Shown: positions 1 through 22,999 of the stretch, piece after piece
Layout: every line of letters starts with the position of its first letter
Numbering within the stretch: the stretch's first letter is position 1
NCBI GenBank assembly: GCA_022494885.1
Contig: JAGVSM010002758.1
Span: 62,001-126,000 of the forward strand
DNA from: Micrasema longulum
Taxonomy: Eukaryota; Arthropoda; Insecta; Trichoptera; Brachycentridae
DNA: 64,000 bases
Direction of reading: 5' to 3'
Position numbers and translations under genes: made by a program
Notes under the pieces: model-generated
What the model was told of the DNA's origin: nothing
The model's input: the letters and a program-made list of their open reading frames with translations, nothing else
The model's database searches: none

Positions 1-118
1 TACAATATTATCGCGAGTGATTTTTGTACTCTTACAAACTAGTTTAAATGACAATGTGAGATGTTTCACTCGTGAACCTTAAGTTGCATCAGGGTTTTGT
101 ACTTCAGGTTGCGATGTC

Positions 119-11905
<11,787 letters not shown>

Positions 11906-12720
11906 TTTAGATGAAACTAGGCTTAATAACTTTTCAAATAAAAAAATAAAACCCCTTTATTGGGTTTATTATCTTCACGTCTTCACATCTATAAATAAAA
12001 GGTGAATTTTCTTTAAATAGATCTCATCTCGGCGCTGTCACATTATGGTCCTCCAAACTGTTTTTACACATCTTAGATCTGCGCAATAGTGAAATATCCT
12101 TAATTCAATCTGACAAATAAAGTACAAATCATTGTAAAATCACTTTTCAGAACGTGTTTAAAAAGCTAGGTCACTTTTAATAGCCAAAAATAGTAAAACA
12201 TGTTGTCCAAGTATTAGTGCATTTTTGTTATTATTTTGCGTGGGCATTTAATTCACGAACATTGCTTTCCACACACTTTTCAACTGGAAAGACAAACACT
12301 GTGATGCTTAAATAACGTCTTTGTTTAGTAAACGAGTTTGTTTTTGAAAGATTATGGGATATTTTTAGGTAAAATTCACACAAACGCGATGCGTAAACAC
12401 CTCGAGATATTAACAAACATGGCGACTGAATCAGTGCTGCCACCACAATTCAAATGCCGATATTTTTATTAGATTTTCCATTCAGGTAGATACTATAATA
12501 GACGTAAGGCGGATAATTTAAAATTACTAAACATCATTAGAACATTTTTTCTATTCAGTATAGACTATTTAGAATGTAAAGCGGGTAAATTAAGATTTTA
12601 CTTCTGGTCCTAACCATAAATTTCAACTTTTTTTTCTAATTCAATATATAAGTACATATTTATTGTATTGACAAAAATTTGTTGTATTGAAAAAAAAATC
12701 GTTTATATTGCGTGTAATTT
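11906..12720 (-). promoter_or_regulatory. Region upstream of punt (5' leader and promoter expected here)
   Basis: Immediately 5' of the punt start codon on the minus strand. It is AT-rich and no TATA box or clear initiator stands out. It holds no convincing gene. The small ORF on the minus strand at 12231-12446 lacks any recognisable similarity. Assigned as promoter region by position alone. Confidence 0.35.
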
Positions 12721-12754
12721 TAATTTCGCATTAATGAACAATACTTAATAAGTT

Positions 12755-13200
12755 TTTTTTTTTTTGTAAACCTTTATTTAACATGAAAACATACATAAAA
12801 AAATAACAATTCTCAATTAAACTTGCCAAAAAGAGTCAGGCTCTTGTGTTTGGCAAGTGTACAAAATAATATAAAATAGAAACAAAAATGCACAACAAAT
12901 AAAAAATAATAATTGAGTAATAATTAGAAATCAAAAAAATATTCCCCAAAAAAAAAACTAAATTATTTCATATACACAAGCATACAATATATATTTATGT
13001 ACATAATATGCATATATACCTATTTATACAGTACATACATTTTACTATAAAAATACAGTTGATGTTAAGTGTGGAAGGAAGCTTTTCTTTAATTTATTCT
13101 AAAATTTTTCGTAATTTATTTCTTCCCCTGGATTCTGTGGTAAATTTTTAAAAATCGAATCTCGTCGCCAAATTTCTCTTGGGAAACATTTCTATAAGCT
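12755..13200 (-). repeat. LINE 3' end, minus strand
   Basis: A T-run at 12755-12768 (poly(A) tail on the other strand) is followed by AACCTTTATT, ACTTGCCAAAAAGA and GGCTCTTGTGTTTGGC. The same series occurs at 36320-36432. 13070-13200 reads as coding remnant on the minus strand (SAYRNVSQEKFGDEIRFLK). The middle is AT-rich. Confidence 0.6.
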
Positions 13201-13204
13201 GATT

Positions 13205-13530
13205 TCTGGAAGTATATATTATAATCCAAATATATTGAACGAGATCAGTTTGTATGTTCCCAGTAATTATACTGGAACGAGATCTCATGCACTGTTTTAC
13301 ACACCCAGAAGCACGCACACTAATGCTAGTCAGAATTCACACATTGATAGGGCAATTTGCTTGCTGAATCCGGCTTCTGCGAATAACATGGGCATATTTT
13401 TCTGTACACATCGGCAGTTTAGCAGCTATCTGCTTTCTATTAATTGACTTCTAACATATATTTACAGTCTGCATTACTTGATGGGTTAAACAGCCCGTAA
13501 AGTAATGCAGACTACAATTTGTCAAATAAA
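13205..13530 (+). repeat. LINE 3' end with terminal stem-loop, copy 2
   Basis: 70-aa tail (TGTRSHALFYTPRSTHTNAS, then INRAICLL-like text) very similar to the copy at 11221. The 3' hairpin is better preserved: CTGCATTACTT pairs with AAGTAATGCAG around GGGTTAAACAGCCC (about 13470-13511). Confidence 0.75.
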
Positions 13531-13559
13531 TATATAAAAGCTTCCTCCCTTTTTTTTAA

Positions 13560-14560
13560 TCCAATCAACATGCTTGCTAATAAGCTAATAAGCTTGCTTA
13601 AGTAAGCCCTAATAGATTGGCATTAATGAGTAATACTTAATCTGAACATTTTTAAAATCTACTTAAATTAACAAAGTGTATAATTATCAAAACGTATGTA
13701 TGTATATAGCATAATCTAGGCGGAAATGGCAAATGTGACATCACGAGTCGATGACTTCTTAAATGCCTGCCCTTGCTGTAGGAACACATCGACAGTACCG
13801 TTTATGAGATTTCGTTCACTATTCTGAGGATCCTTGGCAGAGGGGAAAAGAAGCCGATGTAAGTTTTATAATTTCCCACAGCAAAAACAGGATTGGTACG
13901 CAAGTTACGCCGAGGTACATTAAGATTTATCTGAGCAAGGATATCATGGGCATCTATACAGTTATTCATTCAACACTTTTCGTAAATATGCTCCACTCAT
14001 AAAACATTAAACTCTCTGAAAAGTTCAGAAGTTGAGAAGAAGGATGGTTTACATAGTATTATTTTAATAATTATTTTTTGTAAAACATTAAGGGGTCTAA
14101 GATGAGCGTTGAAAGCCCCTCCCCGTCCAACTATTGCGTATTAAATAATTGACTCATAATAACACTACACTACACATAATAAACTAATTTAATACGATAC
14201 GTAAGGTTCTACTACCTACAAATTTATGTACATTTTAAACCATTGTTTACAAAAAATGATAACTATTACGTATACAATTCTGCACCTTAAAGCTGAAATG
14301 CTGGAAGTCACATTTGGTAAATTGTTCAGGAGAGCGGTTTGAAGATGTAAAACTGTTTCAAATGTATCTCTCGAAGTAAAGACACAATTTATTGCTGTTT
14401 TTTGGATTTATAGGCTTCTGATAAGAATATTTAAGAAAAAAAAAATATGGACTATCAAATTACTATAGGACTTCAATGTTTTTTGTTCTAACCGCCCGGC
14501 CCGCGCTCTAATTCCTCCTCGGACTTTAGTATAAAAAGTAATAAAGAATATTAAATGAAA
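13560..14560. other. Unassigned AT-rich stretch
   Basis: No gene or repeat recognised. 13720-13960 is less AT-rich and could be single-copy sequence, but no reading frame is supported. Confidence 0.5.
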
Positions 14561-14565
14561 AACAT

Positions 14566-15850
14566 TGTTGAATTAACTACCTGGTAAAAGGAGAAGTATA
14601 AAGATTGGAAAATTGTTTTCAGGCTTTGCCTAGTATGTGATTTGGTTCAGCCGGATGAATCTCACCCGCATGATAAAGGTATCTGCTCCTTTACTTCACA
14701 GAAGTCAACGGATAGAAGAGTTGAAGAAATGTGGATATTTAAACATGAACAGAATGGTGAATGTTACACGGTGTGTAAAGTTGCCACTTAAACCAGCCAA
14801 TAACAGGCCATAAGCCCTGTGAATGCCTAGAGTTCCATATCCTTCCAGCTCCCCGGAGTTGAATCCAGTCCTAGTCTACAAAAATTTGGACAAACTTAAA
14901 ATATTGTTGATAAATCCACCTGGTCTACGAAGAAGTATAGAAATTGAAAAAAAAATTTTTAGGCGTTGCCTAGTATGTAGGTAAAATAATTCAATTAAAT
15001 GAATCTTACCCGAATTTATAAAGGTTTCCGCTCTTCAACTTTACAAACATCAACAGATGAAAGAATCGAAGGAATAGGTTCAAATACGGGCAGAATGGTG
15101 AATGATGAATGTTATACAGTGTGTAATGTGGGCACTTAAACAGCCAATGACAGGTCATAAGCCCTATAGAAGACTTCCATATTACTTTTTCTAAAATGTT
15201 CTTCATCAGCTCCCCAGGGAGTTGAATCCTTGAAAAACTTGAATCCGTCAGCCTCGTGGTGTAGTGGTCAGCGCGTGAGGAAGTATAGAAATTGAAAAAA
15301 AATTTTTTTTAGGCGTTGCCTAGTAGGATGTAGGTTAAATAATTCAATTAGATGAATCTCACCCGCATTTTTAAAGGTTTCAGCTATTTAACTTTACAAA
15401 CATTAACAGGTGACAGAATCAAAGAAATAGAGGTGTTCAAATACAAGCAGAATGGTGAATGTTAGACAGTGTATAAAGTGGCCACTAAAACCAGCCAACG
15501 ACAGGTCATAAGCCCTGTAGATGCCTAGACTTCTTTATTACCCTCTCTAAAATATTCTTAATATATGGTATAAGAAGAAGTATTAAGTTTTCAGGCGATG
15601 CCTAGGAGATAAATTGGTTAAGCCGGATGAATCTTACCCACATGATAAAGGTTCAAGAACAGTTAAGAAAACGTGGATGTTTAAACGTAGGCAGAATGGC
15701 GAATGTTACATGGTGTGTAAAGTGGCCTCTTAAACAGCTATTAACAAGTCATAAGCCCTGTAAATGCCTAGACTTCCATATTCCCTTCTCAAAATGTTTT
15801 CCTTTTTAGAAACTTTTTATCGTCCACGCTACGTAAAATATTGTTATTAA
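14566..15850 (+). repeat. Head-to-tail array of four units of the 'GCCACTTAAACCAGCC' repeat
   Basis: The landmark GATGAATCTCACC/TTACC recurs near 14655, 14999, 15353 and 15625, so units are about 270-350 bp in direct tandem. Each unit runs: GAAGTATAGAAATTG, TTTTCAGGCGTTGCCTAGTA, GGATGAATCTCACC, CAGCTCTTTAACTTCACAAA, AGAATGGTGAATGTTACACA, GTGTGTAAAGTGGCCACTTA, ATGACAGGTCATAAGCCCTG, CTAGACTTCCATATTCCCT. No ORF spans a unit. The family is dispersed through the window in both orientations. Helitron-type non-autonomous elements with internal tandem repeats are one possible class, but no Helitron terminus was identified. Confidence 0.85.
15246..15276 (+). repeat. SINE head scrap (A box only) inside the satellite-like array
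   Basis: CAGCCTCGTGGTGTAGTGGT then CAGCGCG matches the tRNA-like SINE head, followed directly by array sequence (AGGAAGTATAGAAATTG). No B box follows, so it is a chimeric junction. Confidence 0.65.
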
Positions 15851-15854
15851 ATCT

Positions 15855-15970
15855 TGTTTTAAGGGTAGGACTGATGACAATCATGTAACAGATGATCGAA
15901 ATACCCTGCATGTGGTTTACCAATGCAGTGCCCTATGCACCATTGGGTGCGCAAAGAGAAAGGTTAATGA
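15855..15970 (+). repeat. SINE body fragment (GATGAT-tailed family)
   Basis: GGTAGGACTGATGACAATCA, ACAGATGATCGAAATACCC and ATGCAGTGCCCTATGCACCA match the SINE body at 10550-11213. No tRNA head remains. Confidence 0.65.
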
Positions 15971-16129
15971 AATATTTAAAAAATCTAAATTAGGCATCAA
16001 AACATTTGTTGAAACGCTCAACCTACTGAAAATATTATAATGTTTGGAATGTCTTCGATTCACAAAGAATATTCAGTTGATACATTTGTCTGTTGAAGAT
16101 ATTAGGGTTGGCGTATAATGGAGTTAGTT

Positions 16130-16285
16130 TAGTGCTGGAACCAGCGAGGCTAGACGACGGGGTAGGCGGCGCGATGCCGGTGCCTCCGTCGGCGTCGCCG
16201 CGGCCGGCGCGTCCCGGCGCCTCTCCGCGCCGCCGCCGCGACGCCCGAGCCGGCTCTTCCCTTGCGAGCTCTGGTGATAATTCCA
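16130..16285. other. GC-rich island, function unknown
   Basis: About 150 bp of very GC-rich sequence (CGCGGCCGGCGCGTCCCGGC, then GCCTCTCCGCGCCGCCGC) in AT-rich surroundings. ORFs are open on both strands, as expected from GC bias: none has a recognisable domain. It could be a stray exon or a regulatory island. Confidence 0.4.
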
Positions 16286-16439
16286 CCTAGTATATTATAT
16301 TGATTGTTGCCAATTCGGGATGCGTTGATCAAATCAATAAATGTTTATATCTGTAAGATTTAAACATGTAAATAAACAATATTTTAAGTACGTGCAAATC
16401 TATTAAAATATTTTTGTGGAGACAATATCGAAGTCTAGA

Positions 16440-16560
16440 CGTTTGTCATTGGGCAGATTGGTGAATGTTACGTTGTGTAAAGTGGCCACTTAAACCAGTC
16501 AATGACAGGTCATAAGCCCTGTAAATGGCTAGACTTTCGTATTCCATTCTCAAAAATGAA
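16440..16560 (+). repeat. 'GCCACTTAAACCAGCC' repeat, partial unit
   Basis: Carries AAAGTGGCCACTTAAACCAG and ATGACAGGTCATAAGCCCTG, then the CTAGACTTTCGTATTCC end. Confidence 0.7.
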
Positions 16561-16919
16561 AAAGAAATTTATTCATCTTTATATATTTATTTATTTATTT
16601 ATTATATATATACGGCCTAAGCCAATTACAACAGTTACATGAAGAAACATAAATGCAAGAAACTGAACAAAAAGAACATAAAACTATTTAGCAAAGAGAA
16701 ACAAGGGCAAAACAATAATAGTATACAATATATTAAAAAAAACGAAAGACTAAAAACTTTGAGCTAAACCATGCCAATCCATCCCACACTGTTTAGTCGC
16801 GAAGAGATCTACGTATAATTCTTATGTACGTGTGATGTCACTGAACTCCTCTTAAACGGCTTAACCGATTCACGTGCGGTTTTCAGCAAAATGTAGATCT
16901 TTGCGCTGCGCGTGTTCGT

Positions 16920-17045
16920 AGATAGTCTAGGCATTTACAGGACTTATGACCACCGGTCATTGGCAGGTTTAAGTGACCACTTTAGACACTGTGTAACATT
17001 CACCATTCTGCCCATGTTTGAACATCCTAATTTCCTCAACTCTTC
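16920..17045 (-). repeat. 'GCCACTTAAACCAGCC' repeat, inverted partial unit
   Basis: Reverse complement of the family core from CTAGGCATTTACAGGACTTA to GTAACATTCACCATTCTGCC. It abuts a plus-strand copy, making a head-to-head junction. Confidence 0.7.
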
Positions 17046-17049
17046 TATC

Positions 17050-17625
17050 TGTTGACTTTTGTGAAGGGTCATTGACAGGTCATGACAGGTCATTGACAGG
17101 TCATAAGCCCTGTAAATGCCTAGACTTCCATATTCCCTTCTTAAAAATGTTTTCCCTATCTTTTAAAATATATTTAATTATGAATGACTCCCTAGGGAGG
17201 AAATCCAGTCAGTCTGCAAGCATTTGGACATACTCAAACATTGTTGAATTAACTACCTAGTAAAAGAAGTATGAAAATTTGAAAATTGTTTTCAGGCGTT
17301 GCCTAGTAGGCGATTTGGTTCAGCCGGATGAATCTCACTTACGTGATGAAGGTTTCAGCTCTTTTACTTCACAAAAGTCAACAAATGGAAGAGTTGAAGA
17401 AATGTGTATGTTCAAACATGCGCAGAATAGTGAATAGTGTGTAAAGTGTCCACTTAAACCAGCCAATGACAGTTCATAAGCCCTGTAAATGCCTAGACTT
17501 CCATATTGAGTTCTTAAAAATGTTTTCCCTCTCTGTTGAAATAGGTTTGAATATGAATGACTCCCTAGGGAGAAAATCCAGCCAGACTGCAAGCATTTGG
17601 ACATACTCAAACATTGTATTTACAA
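17050..17625 (+). repeat. 'GCCACTTAAACCAGCC' repeat, two direct units with CTCCCTAGGGAG palindrome
   Basis: Two copies of the segment CCATATT..TTTTCCCTATC / TGAATGACTCCCTAGGGAG / CAGTCTGCAAGCATTTGGAC at 17095-17270 and 17490-17620, with the core unit between. A short direct triplication of GACAGGTCATT lies at 17068-17102. Confidence 0.75.
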
Positions 17626-19277
17626 CTCGTTGAAAATGGCCACCAAATTAAAATATTTGAATAAGATAACGCTAATATATATTTTTTTTAATCTGATAAC
17701 TATGCAATAATATATATATATATCTAGATTAAGAAAAGAAATGATAAATTTTAAAACGAAGTAATGTAAATAAAAAATAAAATTAAAACACAATAAAGAA
17801 AAACACGTTACAAAATTAAGATTTTCAGCATACGTCTGTCTCTTGTGCATGTTGTATATTTTGTGTATATTGTAGTCTAAAGTTTTCCCTGTTTATTTAT
17901 GCATTTTGGAAGATCTAGCCCATCTACACTAGTGGACATACAAAATATGATATCCTACATGCTCCAATTTATTTCTGTAAGTTGGTACGTAACAGTTATA
18001 ATTTAATTTGTTTATGGTGTATTCCTTTTAATACATAAGAGTGAAATTGTTAGAAAAAACACTATGTTAATTGGAAATTTTTCGGCTACAACAAAAACAT
18101 TTTATTTCGCCAAGGTCTCAGCTTTTGCTACATTTTTTTCACGGCATTTGTACAACCATTAAAAATACATTTATCTCCCGAACGACGCCTTCCGGAAGGA
18201 ATAAAAAACACAATAAATAGAATATTGGATACGTAAACACGTTATCTCAATGCCTGAATGTCTAATGAGTTCCCGCCTAAACTAGGCGCCATATTGCGAT
18301 TTATACTTGACAGTTGGCGCCCGTGGTGAGATATCTATGGAAAAATAGAACAATGGAGCGATAATTCAAAATCGGAACCGTCAATAATTAAGATGGAATC
18401 GTTTATACCGCGTATGTTCCTTCTCGACTTCATCAATCATTACTTTTGGCAAAAGCTTTGATATAAATCAAATTTCTTTGGATGAATTCACAGTTATTAC
18501 AATATGTACATACCCCACAGGAGAGGACTGTTTTGGAATAATAATAGTATTTCGAATATTATTTCCGAAGGACTATTTTTCTTTGATAGGATACCGTTGA
18601 CATATTATGTACCACATAGGACATGTAGCATTAATTTTAAAGGGAATCGGCCAGGGCTCAGTGTTGACAGGTAGTGCTGAATGTCATTGTGGTATTTGTT
18701 ATTAAACTTTTGTACAAGTATTGTATTAAAATAATGTAGAATAAAGCTACGTAAATCGCGTGGCTAATAATAATTCTTGTTTGAGTTAATTGCGAGAGAA
18801 AAACTATTCATTTATAATTATATTACTTTCATTTTATCTAGGTACTTATATGTAGGTACAAGTTAATGAACATTTTTTTGTAGATTACCTATAAAATAAA
18901 TCACGGCTCGCCACTGATTCGCCATTCTGCAATCGTTCCAGCTTATCAAGCAATTCAGATATAATAACAATATAGCATTTTACTCTCAGTTCGACTCTGG
19001 AAAAATACGTCAATCGAGCAGACTAAATTGACATTAGAAAATATGGATTGATATGTTGAAGATTTTTTTATAGTGGCGTCAGACATTTTACTCCTTTCAA
19101 ACATGAATAACTGAAAAAGTCAAATTACGCATTAACAAGCATTCGGAAGAGCGGGAGAGGGGGAGTTTTCTAATAGGGGAGATCACGGGCGTACAATAAA
19201 TAGACACGGTATTCCTTTACTATCTCCATCTTAGATTTAGCAAGTGTAGCGTTCCCTTCAACAATTTGAAAAATATG
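17626..19277. other. Unassigned AT-rich stretch
   Basis: No gene recognised. 18240-18420 is less AT-rich and contains two GGCGCC words (18287 and about 18308). 17930-18200 may be old repeat. Confidence 0.45.
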
Positions 19278-19717
19278 TACACGGTTTTTCAGGGCCAGAC
19301 CGCGAAACTTCAGAGGAGCATTCCTCATGGTAAGCTTTAAAAAAATCCTAATAATTTTTTTCCTAAAACATTTAATTTTTTTATTTTTCAATCTCAAAAT
19401 GGAGTAAATCTTTAATTTCTCAGACTAGCATCTCTTCCGTAAACCCCTACTCCTCAACAATTAAAAAAATATATAAACGTATTTGACCAACGAAGCGATA
19501 CGCACCAGACGCGGACAAGTAAAGCGGCTGGGTAGGAGAGGGGTAGGGGTTTGTGGAGGGACCGCTCGTCCAAGAAATTAAAGATTTACTACGTTTTGAG
19601 AACATGATTTTTTTTTTTTTAAATAGACTTTTAGGAAAAATTGTGTCAGGATTTTTTTGAAGCTTACCATAAGAAATGTTCCTGTAAAGTTTCGCGGTCG
19701 TCCTTAAAAACCGTGTA
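19278..19717 (-). mobile_element. TIR element, TACACGGTTTTTCAGGGCC family, copy 1 (inverted)
   Basis: 440 bp with terminal inverted repeats of about 55-60 bp: TACACGGTTTTTCAGGGCCA at the left, its complement at the right. The core is opposite in orientation to the other two copies (CGTATTTGACCAACGAAGCG, GGGTAGGAGAGGGGTAGGGG). Non-coding, MITE-like. Copies at 25022 and 60850. Confidence 0.85.
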
Positions 19718-20330
19718 TACAGGAAGAATTTTTATTTCGTAAAAGCGAAATTACATACGCTATTTATATATTTTATTTGTTTATTTGACTTTTTGTACTT
19801 GATTTTAATTGTACATTAGCGGGATTATTGCCAAATTGTAATTTCTTCCTTCTAAGCAATAAAATAAATGTTTTATAATTCAAGTTAAAACATATTCAAT
19901 ATAGATGTGTTACTGTTACTACTTTATTGATTTATTTTGTATTTATTTTTACTATCAACTAATTACCGAATTGAATTATAAAATTACTATAAATTATTAA
20001 TTACATATTGCCATGTATTATTAAATAACTTTTCTGAATTCCATTTCTTGACATGTATACATTTTTAGTATTTGTATTTTTTTATTATTATTTTGTAAAT
20101 TGTTTTGTTTAATATGTTTATAAATGTTTTTGATTTATATATAGAATAGTCCCGACTTAACACGGAATTTTCTAACAAGTCCGGATATAAAAATTATGAT
20201 TGTGCCATGATAAAATTTTGTATTGTGTGCATTCAATAAATAAATAAAAATAAAGATGTGTAAAAAATAGAAATAAATGTATATGTATATAATTTACCTT
20301 ATATCAATACTATTACTCAATAGGAAAAAT
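19718..20330. other. Unassigned AT-rich stretch
   Basis: No gene seen. The end 20140-20250 (GTCCCGACTTAACACGGAAT) is also found near 3580, so it is old repeat. Confidence 0.45.
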
Positions 20331-20379
20331 GAAAAAAGAGGAAAGAGGAAAGGAGGAGAGAATTAGGAAGAGAAAGGAG

Positions 20380-21071
20380 ATGTTTCTTCAGACGTGATTT
20401 AAATAGAGATACTGTAGTAACATCTTTGATGGTGGATGGAAGATGATTCCACAGTGGAGCCGCATGGACACTATATGAGTTAGAGAAGAAATAGGAATTG
20501 TGGATGGGTATTAAGTTTAAGAGAGTGCCTTGAGAATTAGAACGAAGAGGTAAACCATGAACTGATAAGCTTTGAATTTTTTTGCGCAGGTATTAGGACT
20601 ATGAAGTACATTAAACAGAAGTGAGAGGGAGTGATAGTCTCTCCGCTGTCTAATTTTGAGCCATTTCGATAATCAGAAATGTGGTCATATTTCCTAAGAC
20701 CAAAAATATACCTTATGAACGTATTCTGAAGTCGTTCGAGTTGCTCACAGCTTAAATCAGTCATGAAAACATCAGCGTAATCTAGAATGGGTAGTAGTTA
20801 TGCTTGTACCATAGTGCATTTAGTATTAATAAGTAAGAATTTTTGCAACCTTCTAAGTGAATGTAGACTGAAAAAGCTGTTCATCCATTAGTACTCCTAG
20901 ATTTTTTACGGATTTCCTGTATTGAATATTGGTTCTATTGACATTAAGAGGATTTAGTGAAGATACGTCTAATTTACTAAGCAATCTTTGACTACCCGCA
21001 AACATGATTTGTGTTTTAGATGGGTTTATAAGTAAACCACACTCTTTTGTCCATATTGACACGCAATCTAG
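20380..21071 (-). repeat. Non-LTR retrotransposon ORF2 fragment (reverse transcriptase tail)
   Basis: Minus strand from 21071: LDCVSIWTKECGLLINPSKT then QIMFAGSQRLLSKLD, IQYRKSVKNLGVLMDEQLF, then LSCEQLERLQNTFIRYIFGL and RKYDHISDYR. These are the 'NP.KT...' and 'LG...D..L', 'RLQN..IR.IF' blocks downstream of the YADD core in jockey-like elements. The coding sequence stops exactly where the LTR at 21072 begins. Confidence 0.8.
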
Positions 21072-22001
21072 TGTTGTTCACGACAGCTGGTGCAGGATTT
21101 TCGCGTCGACGGTCTCGCCAATCTCAAGTGACATGCGAATGAGGAAAAAGACACAGTTTCTTCAAAATACTATTTACTATCCGAATTCCGCAATGTAACA
21201 TATGTAACAATTAAAAACAGTTTGAAAAAGTTGAGCGAGCACAATCATTAAACACACAAATTAGCTCGAATAAAACCACAGGGTAATCACACCCTCACAC
21301 TCGTAACACTCGAGGAAGCGTACAAGCTTCGCCTGTCACTTAGGACCTTCCGTCATCGTCTCTAGAGACTCACTAATCCATGTCACAGCAATAATAATTA
21401 TTGCAACTGTTCCAAAAGATAACCGCAGTTTCTTTAAATAATTACGTAGGTAAACACATTAACCTAATACACGTAACACTCATAGATGCGTACACTCCTT
21501 GCCTGCTATGGTCTGACTTTCCGTCAGCAACTCTACAAGCACACTTGCAGACTCCAAGATGAAGACTGAAGCTTGTTACTCTCTCAAGAGCTTTCCAAAA
21601 ACCTATTTTTTGTGTGAAACAAAACACTTCTGAGACCTTTTCAAACTATTACAAGATTTCTCTTCCTCAACAAATTAAACTATATGTGACATCCTAGGAC
21701 AAAAAACATTCACATCGTTCCTACCATGAAGAAATTAACTACTGTGGTCTATAAAGAGACCACAGGACGCAACGCCAGTCAGTCAGCCCAACAAGTTCAG
21801 TCAACCAGTCAACGGCAGTCAGTCCAGTTCACTCGGTTCCAGCATGTACTTCAAGTGCAGTTACTTCAATTCCTCATCGCCGTAACACTCGCCCGACATA
21901 ATTCATTATTTATTCCATGTAATAAATAAACATTAAACAGCAACCTCGTGTCTTCTCTGTCAATCTCTAACAGGGGTAGGAACTCCATTCAACACACAAC
22001 A
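21072..22001 (+). repeat. Long terminal repeat (solo or 5'-flanking LTR), about 930 bp
   Basis: Starts TGTTGTTCAC and ends CACACAACA (TG..CA). It contains a palindromic core promoter TGGTCTATAAAGAGACCA (about 21747-21764), CAGTCAGTCAG tracts and a poly(A) signal in CATGTAATAAATAAAC. An internal imperfect duplication of about 90 bp (CGTAACACTCGAGGAAGCGT at 21303; CGTAACACTCATAGATGCGT at 21473) lies in U3. No gag-pol adjoins it. Boundaries rest on the TG/CA ends. I saw no matching target-site duplication. Confidence 0.6.
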
Positions 22002-22109
22002 ACTTAATTCCTACAGTTCTTTGGGGTATTCCGGAGCAGAGTTCTGCACTAATTTATACATAGGCCGACAGAGTTTGTTTTCCACTCTCTGTGGCAAAAG
22101 TAGCCAGGG

Positions 22110-22195
22110 TAGTTCCGAAGCAGTGGTATTGTTATACCAATGCAATGCCCTATGTACCACTGGATGCGGATAAGCAAATGACGATGATGATGAAT
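22110..22195 (+). repeat. SINE 3' body fragment with GATGATGATGAA tail
   Basis: ATGCAATGCCCTATGTACCA then CTGGATGCGGATAAG and GACGATGATGATGAA, the 3' end of the composite SINE. Confidence 0.65.
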
Positions 22196-22409
22196 AGCTT
22201 TAGCTATCTATGAAAATGTGTGTTTTTCAAAAAATGTGTTTTATACGGCCACGAGAGCGATTCAGAATAGCACCGCTGGACTGACATCTGAAGCGAATGA
22301 CTCTTCGAGTGTAGTTGGTGTACTAATCCAGTGCCCTAAGGACCATAAGATGTTGGTATTATAGGCATCACTACATAGCCTCTTCTACAAAATTAAAGAT
22401 TTTATACCA

Positions 22410-22912
22410 AGAAAGGAAAAAAATATGATGTACGAAGCCTATGTCAAAAGTAAATTGAGTTACATGATCGCCTTCTGGGGAACTGGTAAGAAGACAGACA
22501 TAACAAGAATACAAAGACAACAAAATAAAATTCTTAAACTAACATACAACCTACCCTACCTGACCTCTACGACTGAACTGTACAAAAAAAACACACCAGT
22601 TTGACATAAACTACTTGACTAAAATTGAGACCTTAAAAATTGTGCACAAAATAACATTGGGAAACATACAAGACGACGACATAATATAAGTAAAAAATGC
22701 TGACATACACAAATATAACACCAGACAACAACAACACTATCATATTGAAAAAACAAAGACAAACACAGGACAGTCAAAAATACTACATAATGGACTTAAA
22801 CACTACAACGACCTACTTTACTACTTGAAAACTTTTACTGGAGACAAATTTAAAATCAATCTGAAAAAGCACATGATGACTGAACTAACTAGACTAGACG
22901 AGACATAAATGA
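22410..22912 (+). repeat. Non-LTR retrotransposon ORF2 C-terminal fragment
   Basis: Plus strand: MMYEAYVKSKLSYMIAFWG, then TDITRIQRQQNKILKLTYNL and PYLTSTTELY. After a one-base shift it continues TLKIVHKITLGNIQ, HKYNTRQQQ, GLKHYNDLLYYLKTF and ends LDET stop. It is the post-RT region of a jockey-like LINE. Confidence 0.75.
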
Positions 22913-22999
22913 CTAGACAATATTAAATTTCTAATGTAACCCTAACGGGTTTTTTAAAATTGTAAATAAATTTAAAAAAATTAAAAAACAAATTTAAAA

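Noticed and set aside
12231..12446. 71-aa minus-strand ORF upstream of punt
   Set aside because: No recognisable similarity and no start or splice context tying it to punt.
16035..16332. Three ORFs of 60-83 aa in the GC-rich island
   Set aside because: They arise on both strands from base composition; no similarity, and splice signals are unconvincing.
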